From Pontibacterium sinense (lineage in GTDB: Bacteria > Pseudomonadota > Gammaproteobacteria > Pseudomonadales > Balneatricaceae), in assembly GCF_015209595.1 (NCBI RefSeq), contig NZ_JADEYS010000001.1:372001-436000 (forward strand): a DNA stretch of 64,000 nucleotides. Direction: 5' to 3'. Position 1 is the stretch's first letter. Each line of letters begins with the position of its first letter. The notes under the pieces are model-generated. The model worked only from the letters and a program-made list of their open reading frames with translations. It had not been told where the DNA came from and made no database searches. A program made the translations under genes and the position numbers. This document shows, in pieces, positions 37,923-48,511 of the stretch.

Positions 37923-39077
37923 ATGTTTAAAGCCAAATTTCGACTTATCTTCTTAATGTTCCTGAGCTTATGTGCGGTTAGCGTACAAGCCACCTCCCTG
38001 ATCCCGGCAGCACCGCAGATTGCGGCTAGAGCCTATGTCGTGATGGATGCGGATACGGGTAAAGTGATCGCCGCAAAAAACGCCGATACTGCGTTTCCTC
38101 CGGCGAGCCTGACGAAGCTGATGACCAGTTATGTCCTTGCGTATGAATTGGGTAAAGGCAACATTAGTAAACAGGATTTGGTACTGGTTAGCGAAAAAGC
38201 ATGGCGTACGCCCGGCTCTCGTATGTTTATTCGCGAGGGTACGCAGGTCCGACTGGAAGATTTGATGAAAGGTATCGTTATCCAATCGGGTAACGATGCT
38301 TCGGTCGCAGTGGCGGAGCATATCGCGGGTAGTGAGCGTGCGTTTGCGGATCTGATGAATCAGCACGCGGATCTGCTGGGCATGACCTCCTCGAACTTCC
38401 TTAATGCTACCGGCTTGCCGAATGACGCTCATGTATCCTCCGCTATGGATATGGCGCAGCTGGCGCGGGCAATTATTCAGCGTTACCCAGAGCATTACGG
38501 TGTCTATTCCGAGAAGTACTTTACCTATAACAAGATTCGTCAACCCAATCGCAATAAGCTGTTGTGGCGTGATAAAACCGTGGATGGTCTGAAAACCGGC
38601 CATACAGATGCGGCGGGCTACTGTTTGGTGGCATCTGCTAAACGTGAAGGTATGCGCCTGATCTCGGTGGTGATGGGTACTCGCAGTGAAGAGGCTCGTG
38701 CGCAGGAAAGCCAGAAGCTGCTGTCATACGGATTCCGTTACTATCGGACACATCAGCTCTATAATGCCAATGAAGCCCTGAACAGCGCTACAGTCTGGTC
38801 GGGCATGCAGGATCAACTGAAAGTGGGTTTATCCGATCCGCTGGCCGTGACTATCCCTCGTGGGCAGGTTGATCAGTTGGAAGCCGTCATGGATATCGAT
38901 AAGGTCATCAAAGCGCCCGTCGTGAAAGGAGAGGTTTACGGCAACGTAAATATTCTGCTCAATGGTGAGCAGGTACGCGAGGTACCACTGATTGCATTGG
39001 AAGATATTCCGGAAGCCGGTCTGCTGAAACGTATTTGGCATTCCATTATGTTGTTCTTTGTTGGCTTGATTGGCTAA
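37923..39077 (+). CDS. dacA: D-alanyl-D-alanine carboxypeptidase (PBP5/6 type)
   Basis: Trims the terminal D-Ala from peptidoglycan pentapeptides. A signal peptide ends at SVQA. Motifs are SLTK (in PPASLTKLM), SGN in IQSGNDASV and KTG in GLKTGHTDAAG. The C-terminal beta domain ends in an amphipathic membrane anchor (LLKRIWHSIMLFFVGLIG). 384 residues (E. coli PBP5 403). A hairpin terminator follows, so it may end one transcript of the cell-shape cluster. Confidence 0.95.
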   Translation: MFKAKFRLIFLMFLSLCAVSVQATSLIPAAPQIAARAYVVMDADTGKVIAAKNADTAFPPASLTKLMTSYVLAYELGKGNISKQDLVLVSEKAWRTPGSRMFIREGTQVRLEDLMKGIVIQSGNDASVAVAEHIAGSERAFADLMNQHADLLGMTSSNFLNATGLPNDAHVSSAMDMAQLARAIIQRYPEHYGVYSEKYFTYNKIRQPNRNKLLWRDKTVDGLKTGHTDAAGYCLVASAKREGMRLISVVMGTRSEEARAQESQKLLSYGFRYYRTHQLYNANEALNSATVWSGMQDQLKVGLSDPLAVTIPRGQVDQLEAVMDIDKVIKAPVVKGEVYGNVNILLNGEQVREVPLIALEDIPEAGLLKRIWHSIMLFFVGLIG

Positions 39078-39098
39078 ACACATTTGGGGTAAGCAGGG

Positions 39099-39129
39099 AT
39101 GCCCGCATCTGAGAAGATGTGGGCATTTG
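39099..39129 (+). terminator. Hairpin terminator after dacA
   Basis: Twelve-base-pair stem (39099-39110 with 39115-39126, one G-U pair) capped by a GAGA loop, a GNRA tetraloop. Only a short TTT follows, so termination may be partial and leave the aminotransferase gene in the operon. Confidence 0.6.
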
Positions 39130-39141
39130 CGTTTATAGACT

Positions 39142-39996
39142 ATGAATATCGTGTACCTGAACGGCGAGTACCTGCCTGCTGATAAAGCTAAGATTTCGGT
39201 ATTTGATCGTGGATTCCTCTTTGGTGATAGCGTATACGAGGTGATCCCGTTTTATCAGGGTGTAGGGTTTCGCCTGACTGAGCATCTGGCAAGGCTGGAA
39301 TACAGTTTGCGTGCCTTGCAGATTCAAACCTGTCAGGACTGGGAAGCAATACTGAACCTGTTGGTCAGCCAAAATGGTGGCGGTAATCTTTCTGTTTATC
39401 TGCAGATAACCCGCGGAGCGGGAGATAGTCGCAGTCATCGATACGGTGATGATCTGTCTCCGACGGTATTTGCCTGCTGTACCCCGATCAAGGACATATA
39501 TACAGCAGGTCCAGATGACATTGTGCCGATGAAAGTTATCGTCACCGCTGATCTGCGTTGGCACCGTTGTGATGTGAAGTCGACCTGCCTGTTACCTAAT
39601 ATAATGGTGGTGCATCAAGCGCAGGCGCAGGATGCGGATGAAGCATTAATGATGCGAGACGGTAAGTTGACGGAAGGTTCTTCCTGCAATGTCTTTATCG
39701 TACTGCAAGGTGTTATTTATACCCCAAAACGTGGTTCTGAGATTTTGGGTGGCACCACCCGTGAGTTAATTATGCAGTTGGCCGATGAACACGCGATTCC
39801 CTCGCAGGAAGTCGACATCGACTACGAGATGTTGAAAACGGCTGACGAAGTATGGATATCCAGCTCTACCCGCGGGGTAGTGCCGGTGATCGAAATTGAT
39901 GGTGATCAGGTCGGGGACGGTGAGAAAGGCCCGCTCTGGTCGACTATGTTTGAACTGTTTATCCGTTATCAGCAAAAACTGATGACCGGCGAGTAG
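39142..39996 (+). CDS. dat: D-amino acid aminotransferase (class IV PLP)
   Basis: Fold-type IV PLP enzyme; best fit is D-alanine aminotransferase, which makes D-glutamate and D-alanine interconvertible. The start YLNGEYLPADKAKISVFDRGFLFGD is typical; the PLP lysine is in DVKSTCLL; EGSSCNVF and GGTTRELI are the cofactor-phosphate regions. The alternatives, branched-chain aminotransferase and aminodeoxychorismate lyase, fit less well. Its place between dacA and ybeD links it to peptidoglycan metabolism. ybeD follows at 13 bases. Confidence 0.85.
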   Translation: MNIVYLNGEYLPADKAKISVFDRGFLFGDSVYEVIPFYQGVGFRLTEHLARLEYSLRALQIQTCQDWEAILNLLVSQNGGGNLSVYLQITRGAGDSRSHRYGDDLSPTVFACCTPIKDIYTAGPDDIVPMKVIVTADLRWHRCDVKSTCLLPNIMVVHQAQAQDADEALMMRDGKLTEGSSCNVFIVLQGVIYTPKRGSEILGGTTRELIMQLADEHAIPSQEVDIDYEMLKTADEVWISSSTRGVVPVIEIDGDQVGDGEKGPLWSTMFELFIRYQQKLMTGE

Positions 39997-40009
39997 AAGT
40001 GAAAGAAAG

Positions 40010-40282
40010 ATGAGTGATACAGAAGCGCCAAAAATTGAATTTCCGTGTGAAAACTACCCGATTAAAGTGCTCGGCCGTGGTGGCGACAACTTTCAGAGTC
40101 TGGTGATCGAAGTTGTGCAACAGCACGCCCCGGATCTGGATGTCTCAACGGTTACTGTGCAAGACAGTAAAAAAGGTACCTTTCAGTCGGTACGATTCAG
40201 TATTACCGCGACAGGCGAAGCGCAGTTAAGTGCGTTGCACAAAGCCTTGATGGACACCGGCCGTGTCACGATGGTGATGTGA
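40010..40282 (+). CDS. ybeD: DUF493 protein YbeD
   Basis: Small ACT-like alpha-beta protein of the DUF493 family, found next to lipB in many gammaproteobacteria; a regulatory role in lipoate metabolism has been suggested but is not settled. 90 residues with IEFPCENYPIKVLGRGG at the start and KKGTFQSVRFSI in the core. It ends directly before the lipB ATG, implying coupled translation. Confidence 0.92.
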   Translation: MSDTEAPKIEFPCENYPIKVLGRGGDNFQSLVIEVVQQHAPDLDVSTVTVQDSKKGTFQSVRFSITATGEAQLSALHKALMDTGRVTMVM

Positions 40283-40933
40283 ATGAGTGTGAGCGATCAG
40301 GTTCTGGTTCGGCAGCTGGCAATTGAGCCTTATACCCCGACATGGGAGAAGATGCAGGACTTTACTGACACCCGGGATGAAAATACCCGTGATGAAATCT
40401 GGTTGCTACAGCACGAACCGGTATTTACTCAAGGGCAGGCGGGAAAAGCAGAGCACTTGCTGGCTACGGGTGATATTCCTGTCGTACAGGTGGATCGTGG
40501 CGGTCAGGTGACCTATCACGGCCCTGGACAGCTGATTGTATATCTGATGATTAACTTGCGTCGTCGTAAGCTAGGTGTGCGTGAAATGGTTGATATCATG
40601 GAGCGCACGTTGGTTGATCTGTTAGCCGATTATGGCATTGATGCTTATGCTAAACCGGATGCACCTGGTGTGTATGTGGGGAATGCCAAAATCGCTTCTT
40701 TGGGATTACGTGTGCGGCGTGGCTGTTCTTTTCATGGGCTGGCACTGAACCTGAATATGGACATGGAGCCTTTCCTTCGGATTAACCCCTGTGGTTATGC
40801 GGGCATGCCGATGACGCAGCTTTCCGAGTTGACTGAAATGCCTGAATTGAAGGACCTTATGCAAAAGCTGGTCGATCATTTGGTAGGCAAAATCGGGTAT
40901 ACTCACGTCTCTCATTCTGACGTTCTGGAATAA
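40283..40933 (+). CDS. lipB: Octanoyl-[acyl-carrier-protein]:protein octanoyltransferase
   Basis: Transfers octanoyl from ACP to lipoyl domains, before sulfur insertion by LipA. Signatures are [27 protein letters not shown] with the catalytic Lys, and the catalytic Cys in INPCGYAG. 216 residues (E. coli 213). It starts immediately at the ybeD stop and is followed by lipA after 7 bases. Confidence 0.96.
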   Translation: MSVSDQVLVRQLAIEPYTPTWEKMQDFTDTRDENTRDEIWLLQHEPVFTQGQAGKAEHLLATGDIPVVQVDRGGQVTYHGPGQLIVYLMINLRRRKLGVREMVDIMERTLVDLLADYGIDAYAKPDAPGVYVGNAKIASLGLRVRRGCSFHGLALNLNMDMEPFLRINPCGYAGMPMTQLSELTEMPELKDLMQKLVDHLVGKIGYTHVSHSDVLE

Positions 40934-40940
40934 ATACTAC

Positions 40941-41930
40941 ATGGCTCGTGATACTGACAATATGACAACTTCCAATCCGAAACGCGCTGAACAGGGTGTT
41001 AAGTTGCGCGGTGCCGACAAGGTTGCCCGCATTCCGGTAAAAGTGATTCCAACAGCAAAAGATGAAATGCCGCGTAAACCCGACTGGTTGCGTGTACGTA
41101 TGGGATCCAATGCTGAAGTAAAGCGGATCAAAGAGAAGCTGCGTAATCACAAGTTGTCCTCGGTATGTGAAGAAGCGAGCTGTCCAAACCTGGGTGAGTG
41201 TTTCAGCCACGGTACCGCAACGTTCATGATCATGGGTGATATCTGCACCCGTCGTTGTCCGTTCTGCGATGTAGCGCACGGTCGTCCTAACCCGCTGGCT
41301 GAAGATGAACCTCGTGAGTTGGCAGAAGCCATCGCGGATATGGAGTTGCGTTACGTTGTTGTCACTTCTGTAGACCGGGATGATCTGCGCGATGGTGGCG
41401 CTCAGCACTTTGCGAACTGTGTTAGCGAAACGCGTTCACGCGTCCCGAACATTCAGATTGAAACCTTAGTACCGGATTTCCGTGGCCGTATGGATATCGC
41501 GATTGAAATCCTTACACAGACACCACCCGATGTGTTTAACCACAACATGGAAACGGTGCCGAGTCTGTACAAAAAAGTACGTCCGGGTTCAGATTATGAA
41601 TGGTCCTTGCGTCTACTGAAGAAGTTTAAAGCGCAGAACCCAGATGTCCGGACTAAATCCGGGTTGATGGTTGGTATCGGTGAAACCAACGAAGAGATTA
41701 TTCAGGTTATGCGTGATCTGCGCGCGCATGATGTGGATATGCTGACTATTGGTCAGTATCTTCAGCCAAGCCGGGATCACCTGAAGGTGGAGCGCTTCGT
41801 AACACCTGCAGAGTTTGATGAGTTTTCCCGTCTGGCGAAAGAGATGGGCTTCAAGCATGCGGCCTGTGGTCCATTGGTCCGTTCTTCTTACCATGCCGAT
41901 CTGCAGGCGAAAGGAGAAGAGGTTAAATAA
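40941..41930 (+). CDS. lipA: Lipoyl synthase
   Basis: Radical SAM enzyme that inserts two sulfurs into octanoyl groups. The auxiliary 4Fe-4S cluster motif is in [13 protein letters not shown] and the radical SAM motif CxxxCxxC is in [28 protein letters not shown] and [11 protein letters not shown] are typical. 329 residues (E. coli 321). It ends the proA-to-lipA run and is closed by a strong terminator. Confidence 0.97.
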   Translation: MARDTDNMTTSNPKRAEQGVKLRGADKVARIPVKVIPTAKDEMPRKPDWLRVRMGSNAEVKRIKEKLRNHKLSSVCEEASCPNLGECFSHGTATFMIMGDICTRRCPFCDVAHGRPNPLAEDEPRELAEAIADMELRYVVVTSVDRDDLRDGGAQHFANCVSETRSRVPNIQIETLVPDFRGRMDIAIEILTQTPPDVFNHNMETVPSLYKKVRPGSDYEWSLRLLKKFKAQNPDVRTKSGLMVGIGETNEEIIQVMRDLRAHDVDMLTIGQYLQPSRDHLKVERFVTPAEFDEFSRLAKEMGFKHAACGPLVRSSYHADLQAKGEEVK

Positions 41931-41954
41931 GACCTCTCTTAGCAAGAATTCTTT

Positions 41955-41980
41955 AAAGGAGCCTATCGGCTCCTTTTTTA
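41955..41980 (+). terminator. Rho-independent terminator after lipA
   Basis: Stem AAAGGAGCC / GGCTCCTTT (41955-41963 and 41968-41976), loop TATC, with a T-run after it. Confidence 0.9.
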
Positions 41981-42062
41981 TTGTCCGTTATTCTGATTCG
42001 ATATGTTGCAGGATCAAAAACTTCTAACTATATTAGCCGTATCTTAATTAGAGGTGACGAAC

Positions 42063-42500
42063 ATGGCTGGACTGAAGACGATCTCCATCACTGCGAACAT
42101 GGGTGATAGCAGCGCTATCTATGCAGACATCCGCGATCATAAAATGGTGATCGATCAGCCGACGGCTGCGGGTGGCAAGAACGAAGGTCCAACCCCATTG
42201 GAGTACTTCCTGTTCTCGCTGGCTGGATGTATTGCCAGCATTGCGCGTATCGCGGCGATGCAGAAGAAAATTGATCTGCGAGGCATGGAGCTGAAAGTAG
42301 ATGCTACTTTGAACCCGGCAGGTCTGATGGGTAAAGAAACAGAAGATCGTGTTGGCTTTCAAACTATCTCTGTTGATGCCAGCATTGACGCTGATATGAG
42401 CGAAAGTGAGAAAAAAGCCTTTCTGGATGCTGTATGTGATCGCTGCCCATTGCATGACAATATCAAGCTGGAAACACGTGTTGATCACCAGTTGGTTTAA
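42063..42500 (+). CDS. OsmC-family protein
   Basis: OsmC/Ohr-superfamily protein; members reduce organic peroxides with two cysteines. The two expected Cys are present, one in SLAGCIASIA and one in CDRCPLHDN (a third lies next to it). PTPLEYFLFSLAGC is the family core. ATG 42063 was chosen because GAGGTGA precedes it; GTG 42054 overlaps that ribosome site. 145 residues. It is a single gene between two terminators. It may be the YhfA-like subgroup rather than a true peroxidase. Confidence 0.88.
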   Translation: MAGLKTISITANMGDSSAIYADIRDHKMVIDQPTAAGGKNEGPTPLEYFLFSLAGCIASIARIAAMQKKIDLRGMELKVDATLNPAGLMGKETEDRVGFQTISVDASIDADMSESEKKAFLDAVCDRCPLHDNIKLETRVDHQLV

Positions 42501-42519
42501 TAGACAGTGAATTCTCAAG

Positions 42520-42543
42520 AGCCGGTTTTATACCGGCTTTTTT
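42520..42543 (+). terminator. Rho-independent terminator after osmC-like gene
   Basis: Stem AGCCGG / CCGGCT (42520-42525 and 42533-42538), 7-base loop, then TTTTT. Confidence 0.85.
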
Positions 42544-42892
42544 GTGTCTGAGGATTGACAGGCAGGTTACGCACAGAATCTGTTGATAAGTCTGGGAATA
42601 AACCGGGTATAGGCTCGGGGTACTTGTCTGTATCTGCCATGTATGGGGGCTTTCAGGAGATCGTGCTTTTTATGATCGGTGTGATTAACTTTTTTGTAGA
42701 AGGCGTTTGTCAATAATAACTTTAGAAAAAATATAGATAGAGATTTGGCTTATCAACAAAATTTATGCCTAAGTTATACCGGAATTCTGGGGGTTAAATT
42801 GTGGATAAGCTAAGGGTAAGTTGCTCGGTGTGGCATGTTCTGGGCAATACCCTAAAGTGGTCAAATACTACCCGTTGGAAAAGGCTCTGTGG
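42544..42892. other. Non-coding stretch with three DnaA-box-like sites
   Basis: About 350 bases without a plausible gene. It contains TGTTGATAA (42581-42589), TTATCAACA (42750-42758) and TGTGGATAA (42800-42808); the last is the perfect DnaA box TTATCCACA on the minus strand and the other two differ by one base (C to A). The stretch 42660-42790 is AT rich, with AGAAAAAATATAGATAGAG at its centre. GATC sites are few (two seen), and no dnaA, gidA or parAB is nearby, so this is not a standard oriC. A DnaA-titrating or regulatory site is possible. Confidence 0.45.
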
Positions 42893-43219
42893 CTATTTAG
42901 CTTGCTGCTCACGGCGCTTCTCAACCATATAGGATGCAACTGCTTCGGCTTGTTCAGCACTGAGGTTATCGAACGTTGGCATTGAGTGTTCGCTGTTGTA
43001 ACCATATTTTATGACCAGCATGATTTCATAGTCTTTTAGGCTCTTATCGGTAATCGGTAAGTTTTCCAGATAAGGCCCGAGCCCTTGATTCTGATGGCAG
43101 CTAATACAGTAGTAGTCGTAGAGGGGTTTGCCATCTTTCAGGCGAGTGGGATCGAATTTTTTTTCACAGCCTACTGTGACCAGACTCAGGCAGGCCACGA
43201 TCAATGCAGTCAATCGCAT
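42893..43219 (-). CDS. Small c-type cytochrome (periplasmic)
   Basis: A signal sequence (MRLTALIVACLSLVTVG) ends before Cys18, a weak lipobox, so the protein may be a lipoprotein. One haem-c motif, CISCH, lies at about residues 38-42, and the axial Met is probably the one in HSMPTFDNLS. 108 residues, class I monohaem type. It ends in a charged helix. It sits downstream of holA on the same strand, 60 bases away. The electron partner is unknown. Confidence 0.85.
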   Translation of the reverse strand: MRLTALIVACLSLVTVGCEKKFDPTRLKDGKPLYDYYCISCHQNQGLGPYLENLPITDKSLKDYEIMLVIKYGYNSEHSMPTFDNLSAEQAEAVASYMVEKRREQQAK

Positions 43220-43279
43220 GGGAAGCCCTTCCTTTGCTATCCAGAGCGCACAATATTGCGCATTTGAAGTACATGATAG

Positions 43280-44299
43280 TTAAGAAATAGGTAGAGTGAT
43301 ACCGGCAAGTGTAAAACAGATACTGGCCAGGCTCACCCAAGGGTCACCCCGTTCAGCGCCTTTGATGATGCGATCAACCTGTCCGCAGTCGGATAGAAGT
43401 TTTTCCAGGGTGGATTGACGAAGTCTCTGAGCGGCGCGTCCTAATTGTGGCTTACGCTTTCCCCAGATCTTCTCGCGCTGACACAATGCATCAAAGCTCA
43501 TACCCGATGATTGGCCTAGCTGGATGTTGTAGAGTGCGCGGATCTCTCTGACCAAAGCCCAGAGAACAATCGCAGCTTCCGTACCGTCCTGATGTAAGAC
43601 TTGCAGAATCTTATGGCTGCGGTCTGCCTGGCCCAACAAAACAGCTTCTGTCAGACCATAGATATCGTAGCGGGAACTGTCTGTAACCGCGTCAATGACA
43701 TCGTCTGCGGTGACCGGTTTATCCGGGTAGAGCAGTAGGAGCTTTTGCAGTTCCTGTTTGGCGGCGAGCAGATTCCCTTCGATACGATCAACCAGTAGGC
43801 TGACTGCATCGTCTTCCAATTGCAGGCCGATTTGGGCAGCACGTTGCCGGACCCAGGTGGGCAGTTGATTCGGTTCAATTGGCCAAAGCTCTACAATCAC
43901 GCCTTTTTGGTCAATGGCTTTAAACCAGGCGGATTTCTTGCTCGCTCCGTCGAGTTTGTTGGCGACAAGCAGTAATACGTTGTCCGGGGAGGGGGAATTC
44001 AGATACTGACGAAGAATCTCGCTGGATTGTTTATTCAGCTTGCTGCTGCCAAGGCGCAGTTCGATAATCTTCCGTTCAGCGAACAGAGACAGAGCGTTAG
44101 CGCATTCCAGTAGATACTCCCATTTAAAGCCGGATTCTACATGGAGTATTTCACGCTCGGTAAACCCCTGTTGTTTGAAGTGGCTACGCAACAGGTCGCA
44201 GCTTTCTTCGGAGAGAAGCGGCTCGTCACCCGTGATCAGATAAGCCGGTTGGACCTCACCTTTCAGTCGGCTGGCGAGCTGCTCCTGTTTTACTTTCAT
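43280..44299 (-). CDS. holA: DNA polymerase III subunit delta
   Basis: Clamp-loader subunit that opens the beta clamp. 339 residues (E. coli 343). The N-terminus KVKQEQLASRLKGEVQPAYLITGDEPLL and the central IIELRLGSSKLNKQSSEIL are typical, as is the C-terminal helical collar. Its start overlaps the lptE stop by 4 bases; leuS-lptE-holA is the conserved gammaproteobacterial order. Confidence 0.96.
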   Translation of the reverse strand: MKVKQEQLASRLKGEVQPAYLITGDEPLLSEESCDLLRSHFKQQGFTEREILHVESGFKWEYLLECANALSLFAERKIIELRLGSSKLNKQSSEILRQYLNSPSPDNVLLLVANKLDGASKKSAWFKAIDQKGVIVELWPIEPNQLPTWVRQRAAQIGLQLEDDAVSLLVDRIEGNLLAAKQELQKLLLLYPDKPVTADDVIDAVTDSSRYDIYGLTEAVLLGQADRSHKILQVLHQDGTEAAIVLWALVREIRALYNIQLGQSSGMSFDALCQREKIWGKRKPQLGRAAQRLRQSTLEKLLSDCGQVDRIIKGAERGDPWVSLASICFTLAGITLPIS

Positions 44300-44802
44300 T
44301 TCTTGCTGTCAAACGCCAGATAGCTGCGGATAATGCGGGTTGCCATCGCATCGTACATTTCGTCGCGAAGCAGAGATTCCTGTTCATCCTTGGCCGCGGC
44401 GGCATCTGCATCGTACGTGTAAACACGCTCAGTGATCGCAGACTCGTTTTTAACCAAGTCGTTTTTCAGCGAGTGCAGTTCATACTCAACCTTCAGTGTT
44501 AGTGAGTACTCATCAACACGAGCGCTACTGTCGAGAGAGACAGAGTCACGTTTGAATACAGACTTATGAATCTTCAGGTTGTACGGGGCATTTGCCACCA
44601 GTTGAATACCGTTATCCTGCAGACCGCGCGTCAAAGCGCGACTCAGACGCTCATTGGTGCGGTCTGTTTGCAGGCTCAGTTGAGCCTTATCGGCGGATAC
44701 ATCCACTGCACCGCGCAAGTGAAAACCACAAGCAGACAGCAGCGATAGGGTAAACGCCAGCATAACTGCCAGCAGCAGCTTAGTGTTCAGTTGCTCGGCC
44801 AT
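44296..44802 (-). CDS. lptE: LPS-assembly lipoprotein LptE
   Basis: Outer-membrane lipoprotein that plugs the LptD barrel. The signal peptide ends with lipobox LLSAC followed by GFHLRG, the family signature. 168 residues (E. coli 193). Placed between leuS (24 bases upstream) and holA (overlap). Confidence 0.95.
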   Translation of the reverse strand: MAEQLNTKLLLAVMLAFTLSLLSACGFHLRGAVDVSADKAQLSLQTDRTNERLSRALTRGLQDNGIQLVANAPYNLKIHKSVFKRDSVSLDSSARVDEYSLTLKVEYELHSLKNDLVKNESAITERVYTYDADAAAAKDEQESLLRDEMYDAMATRIIRSYLAFDSKK

Positions 44803-44826
44803 ATGAGGATGCTCCTTTATCCGGTC

Positions 44827-47481
<2,655 letters not shown>

Positions 47482-47514
47482 TCATATGGAAAGTTTGCGG
47501 TATGGGGCATAGCA

Positions 47515-47520
47515 TACAAT
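47515..47520 (+). promoter_or_regulatory. Candidate -10 for ybeL
   Basis: TACAAT, 45 bases before the ybeL ATG. The best -35 is TTTGCG (47494-47499) with a short 15-base spacer, so support is modest. Confidence 0.35.
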
Positions 47521-47565
47521 ATATGGACTAGAGCCAACAGAGTTTCACCCTCAGGAGTGCATGTT

Positions 47566-48117
47566 ATGACCGATAAAGATAACGATCGCCAAAATGATTC
47601 GGCTCAAGGAATCAGTGCCTACGATCGGGTGGTAGCCCGATTGCATAAAAATTTGTCCAATGCCGAGGCCAGTTCCTGGGAATATCTGCAGGAAAAAATT
47701 GAAGAGGCCGTTGAGATGGAGCTGACGGCGGAAGAGATGACCCGTGATGAAATGGATCTTCTGACAGCGTATATCAAACGTGATCTGAAAAAGCTGGGTT
47801 TCTATGCCCATGGCACAGGTGAAGGGATCGCGGCGTGGTTGCACTTCGATTTAAATGTGTTGGAAGACCGCATGAAACGGATGCTGGTCAGCCTGGCGGA
47901 CAAAACTCGTATTCAACAGGAAGAGTTGCGTGAACGCCTGGATCACGGCGAAGAGGAATATATTGCCGGTGAGCTAGCTGGAGCGGGCACATTGCAGTGT
48001 CTTAAATGCGAATCGACACAAGTGTTAACTAAAACTGCGCAAATAGGCCCATGTGAGGAATGTCAGGGGCGGTATTTCCGCCGGATATCTCAACCGTGGC
48101 AACAAGATAACGCTTGA
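47566..48117 (+). CDS. ybeL: DUF1451 zinc-ribbon protein YbeL
   Basis: Cytoplasmic helical protein with a C-terminal zinc ribbon (LQCLKCES...GPCEECQGRYF, two CxxC pairs). The function is unknown. ATG 47566 has AGGAG 8 bases upstream; the frame extends to 47464 but that part covers the promoter. 183 residues (E. coli YbeL 160). Its position divergent from leuS matches E. coli. A small membrane-anchored gene follows directly. Confidence 0.92.
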   Translation: MTDKDNDRQNDSAQGISAYDRVVARLHKNLSNAEASSWEYLQEKIEEAVEMELTAEEMTRDEMDLLTAYIKRDLKKLGFYAHGTGEGIAAWLHFDLNVLEDRMKRMLVSLADKTRIQQEELRERLDHGEEEYIAGELAGAGTLQCLKCESTQVLTKTAQIGPCEECQGRYFRRISQPWQQDNA

Positions 48118-48118
48118 A

Positions 48119-48511
48119 ATGATGAGTATTCGCAATAGTCGGTGGTGTCTGCTGCTGGCACTGGTCTTAAGTACCAGTGCCGCGGCATTGGGTTTTTATG
48201 CAGGTGCCGAGCGTCCCGCGCAGATGTTATCTGTTCAGTTGGTTAACGATTCCAGTCGGCTGATAGAACGGGTTGAGATTAAGCACGGCAACTCCGACAC
48301 TCAGGAACTGATCTCGATATTAGGACTTAAGCCCGGTGATGATCGGATTATCGGGCTCAATCATCAGCCTGCGATGGGCTTCAGTTTGACAGTACATTAT
48401 GCCGACGGTGAGCACTATGAAATGTGTGTCGGAAAATACGTGCCAGGGTGGTTTTTGTCGGAAGTGATCAGTGACGAAGGTTTGGACGAAGTGAGCGGGC
48501 GTTATCGTTGA
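48119..48511 (+). CDS. Hypothetical membrane-anchored periplasmic protein
   Basis: Unrecognised. The N-terminal hydrophobic segment (CLLLALVLSTSAAALGFYAG) is an anchor or signal; the rest (about 100 residues) is strand-rich with LSVQLVNDSSRLIERVEIKHG. The frame runs back to 48053 but ATG 48119 or 48122 gives a proper N-terminus. It begins 2 bases after the ybeL stop, so it is probably coupled to it. Its last 44 bases overlap the convergent lnt gene. Confidence 0.65.
   Translation: MMSIRNSRWCLLLALVLSTSAAALGFYAGAERPAQMLSVQLVNDSSRLIERVEIKHGNSDTQELISILGLKPGDDRIIGLNHQPAMGFSLTVHYADGEHYEMCVGKYVPGWFLSEVISDEGLDEVSGRYR

Noticed and set aside
42544-42892. Chromosomal origin of replication
   Set aside because: Only three DnaA-box-like sites, few GATC sites, and no dnaA, dnaN, gidA, rpmH or parAB nearby.
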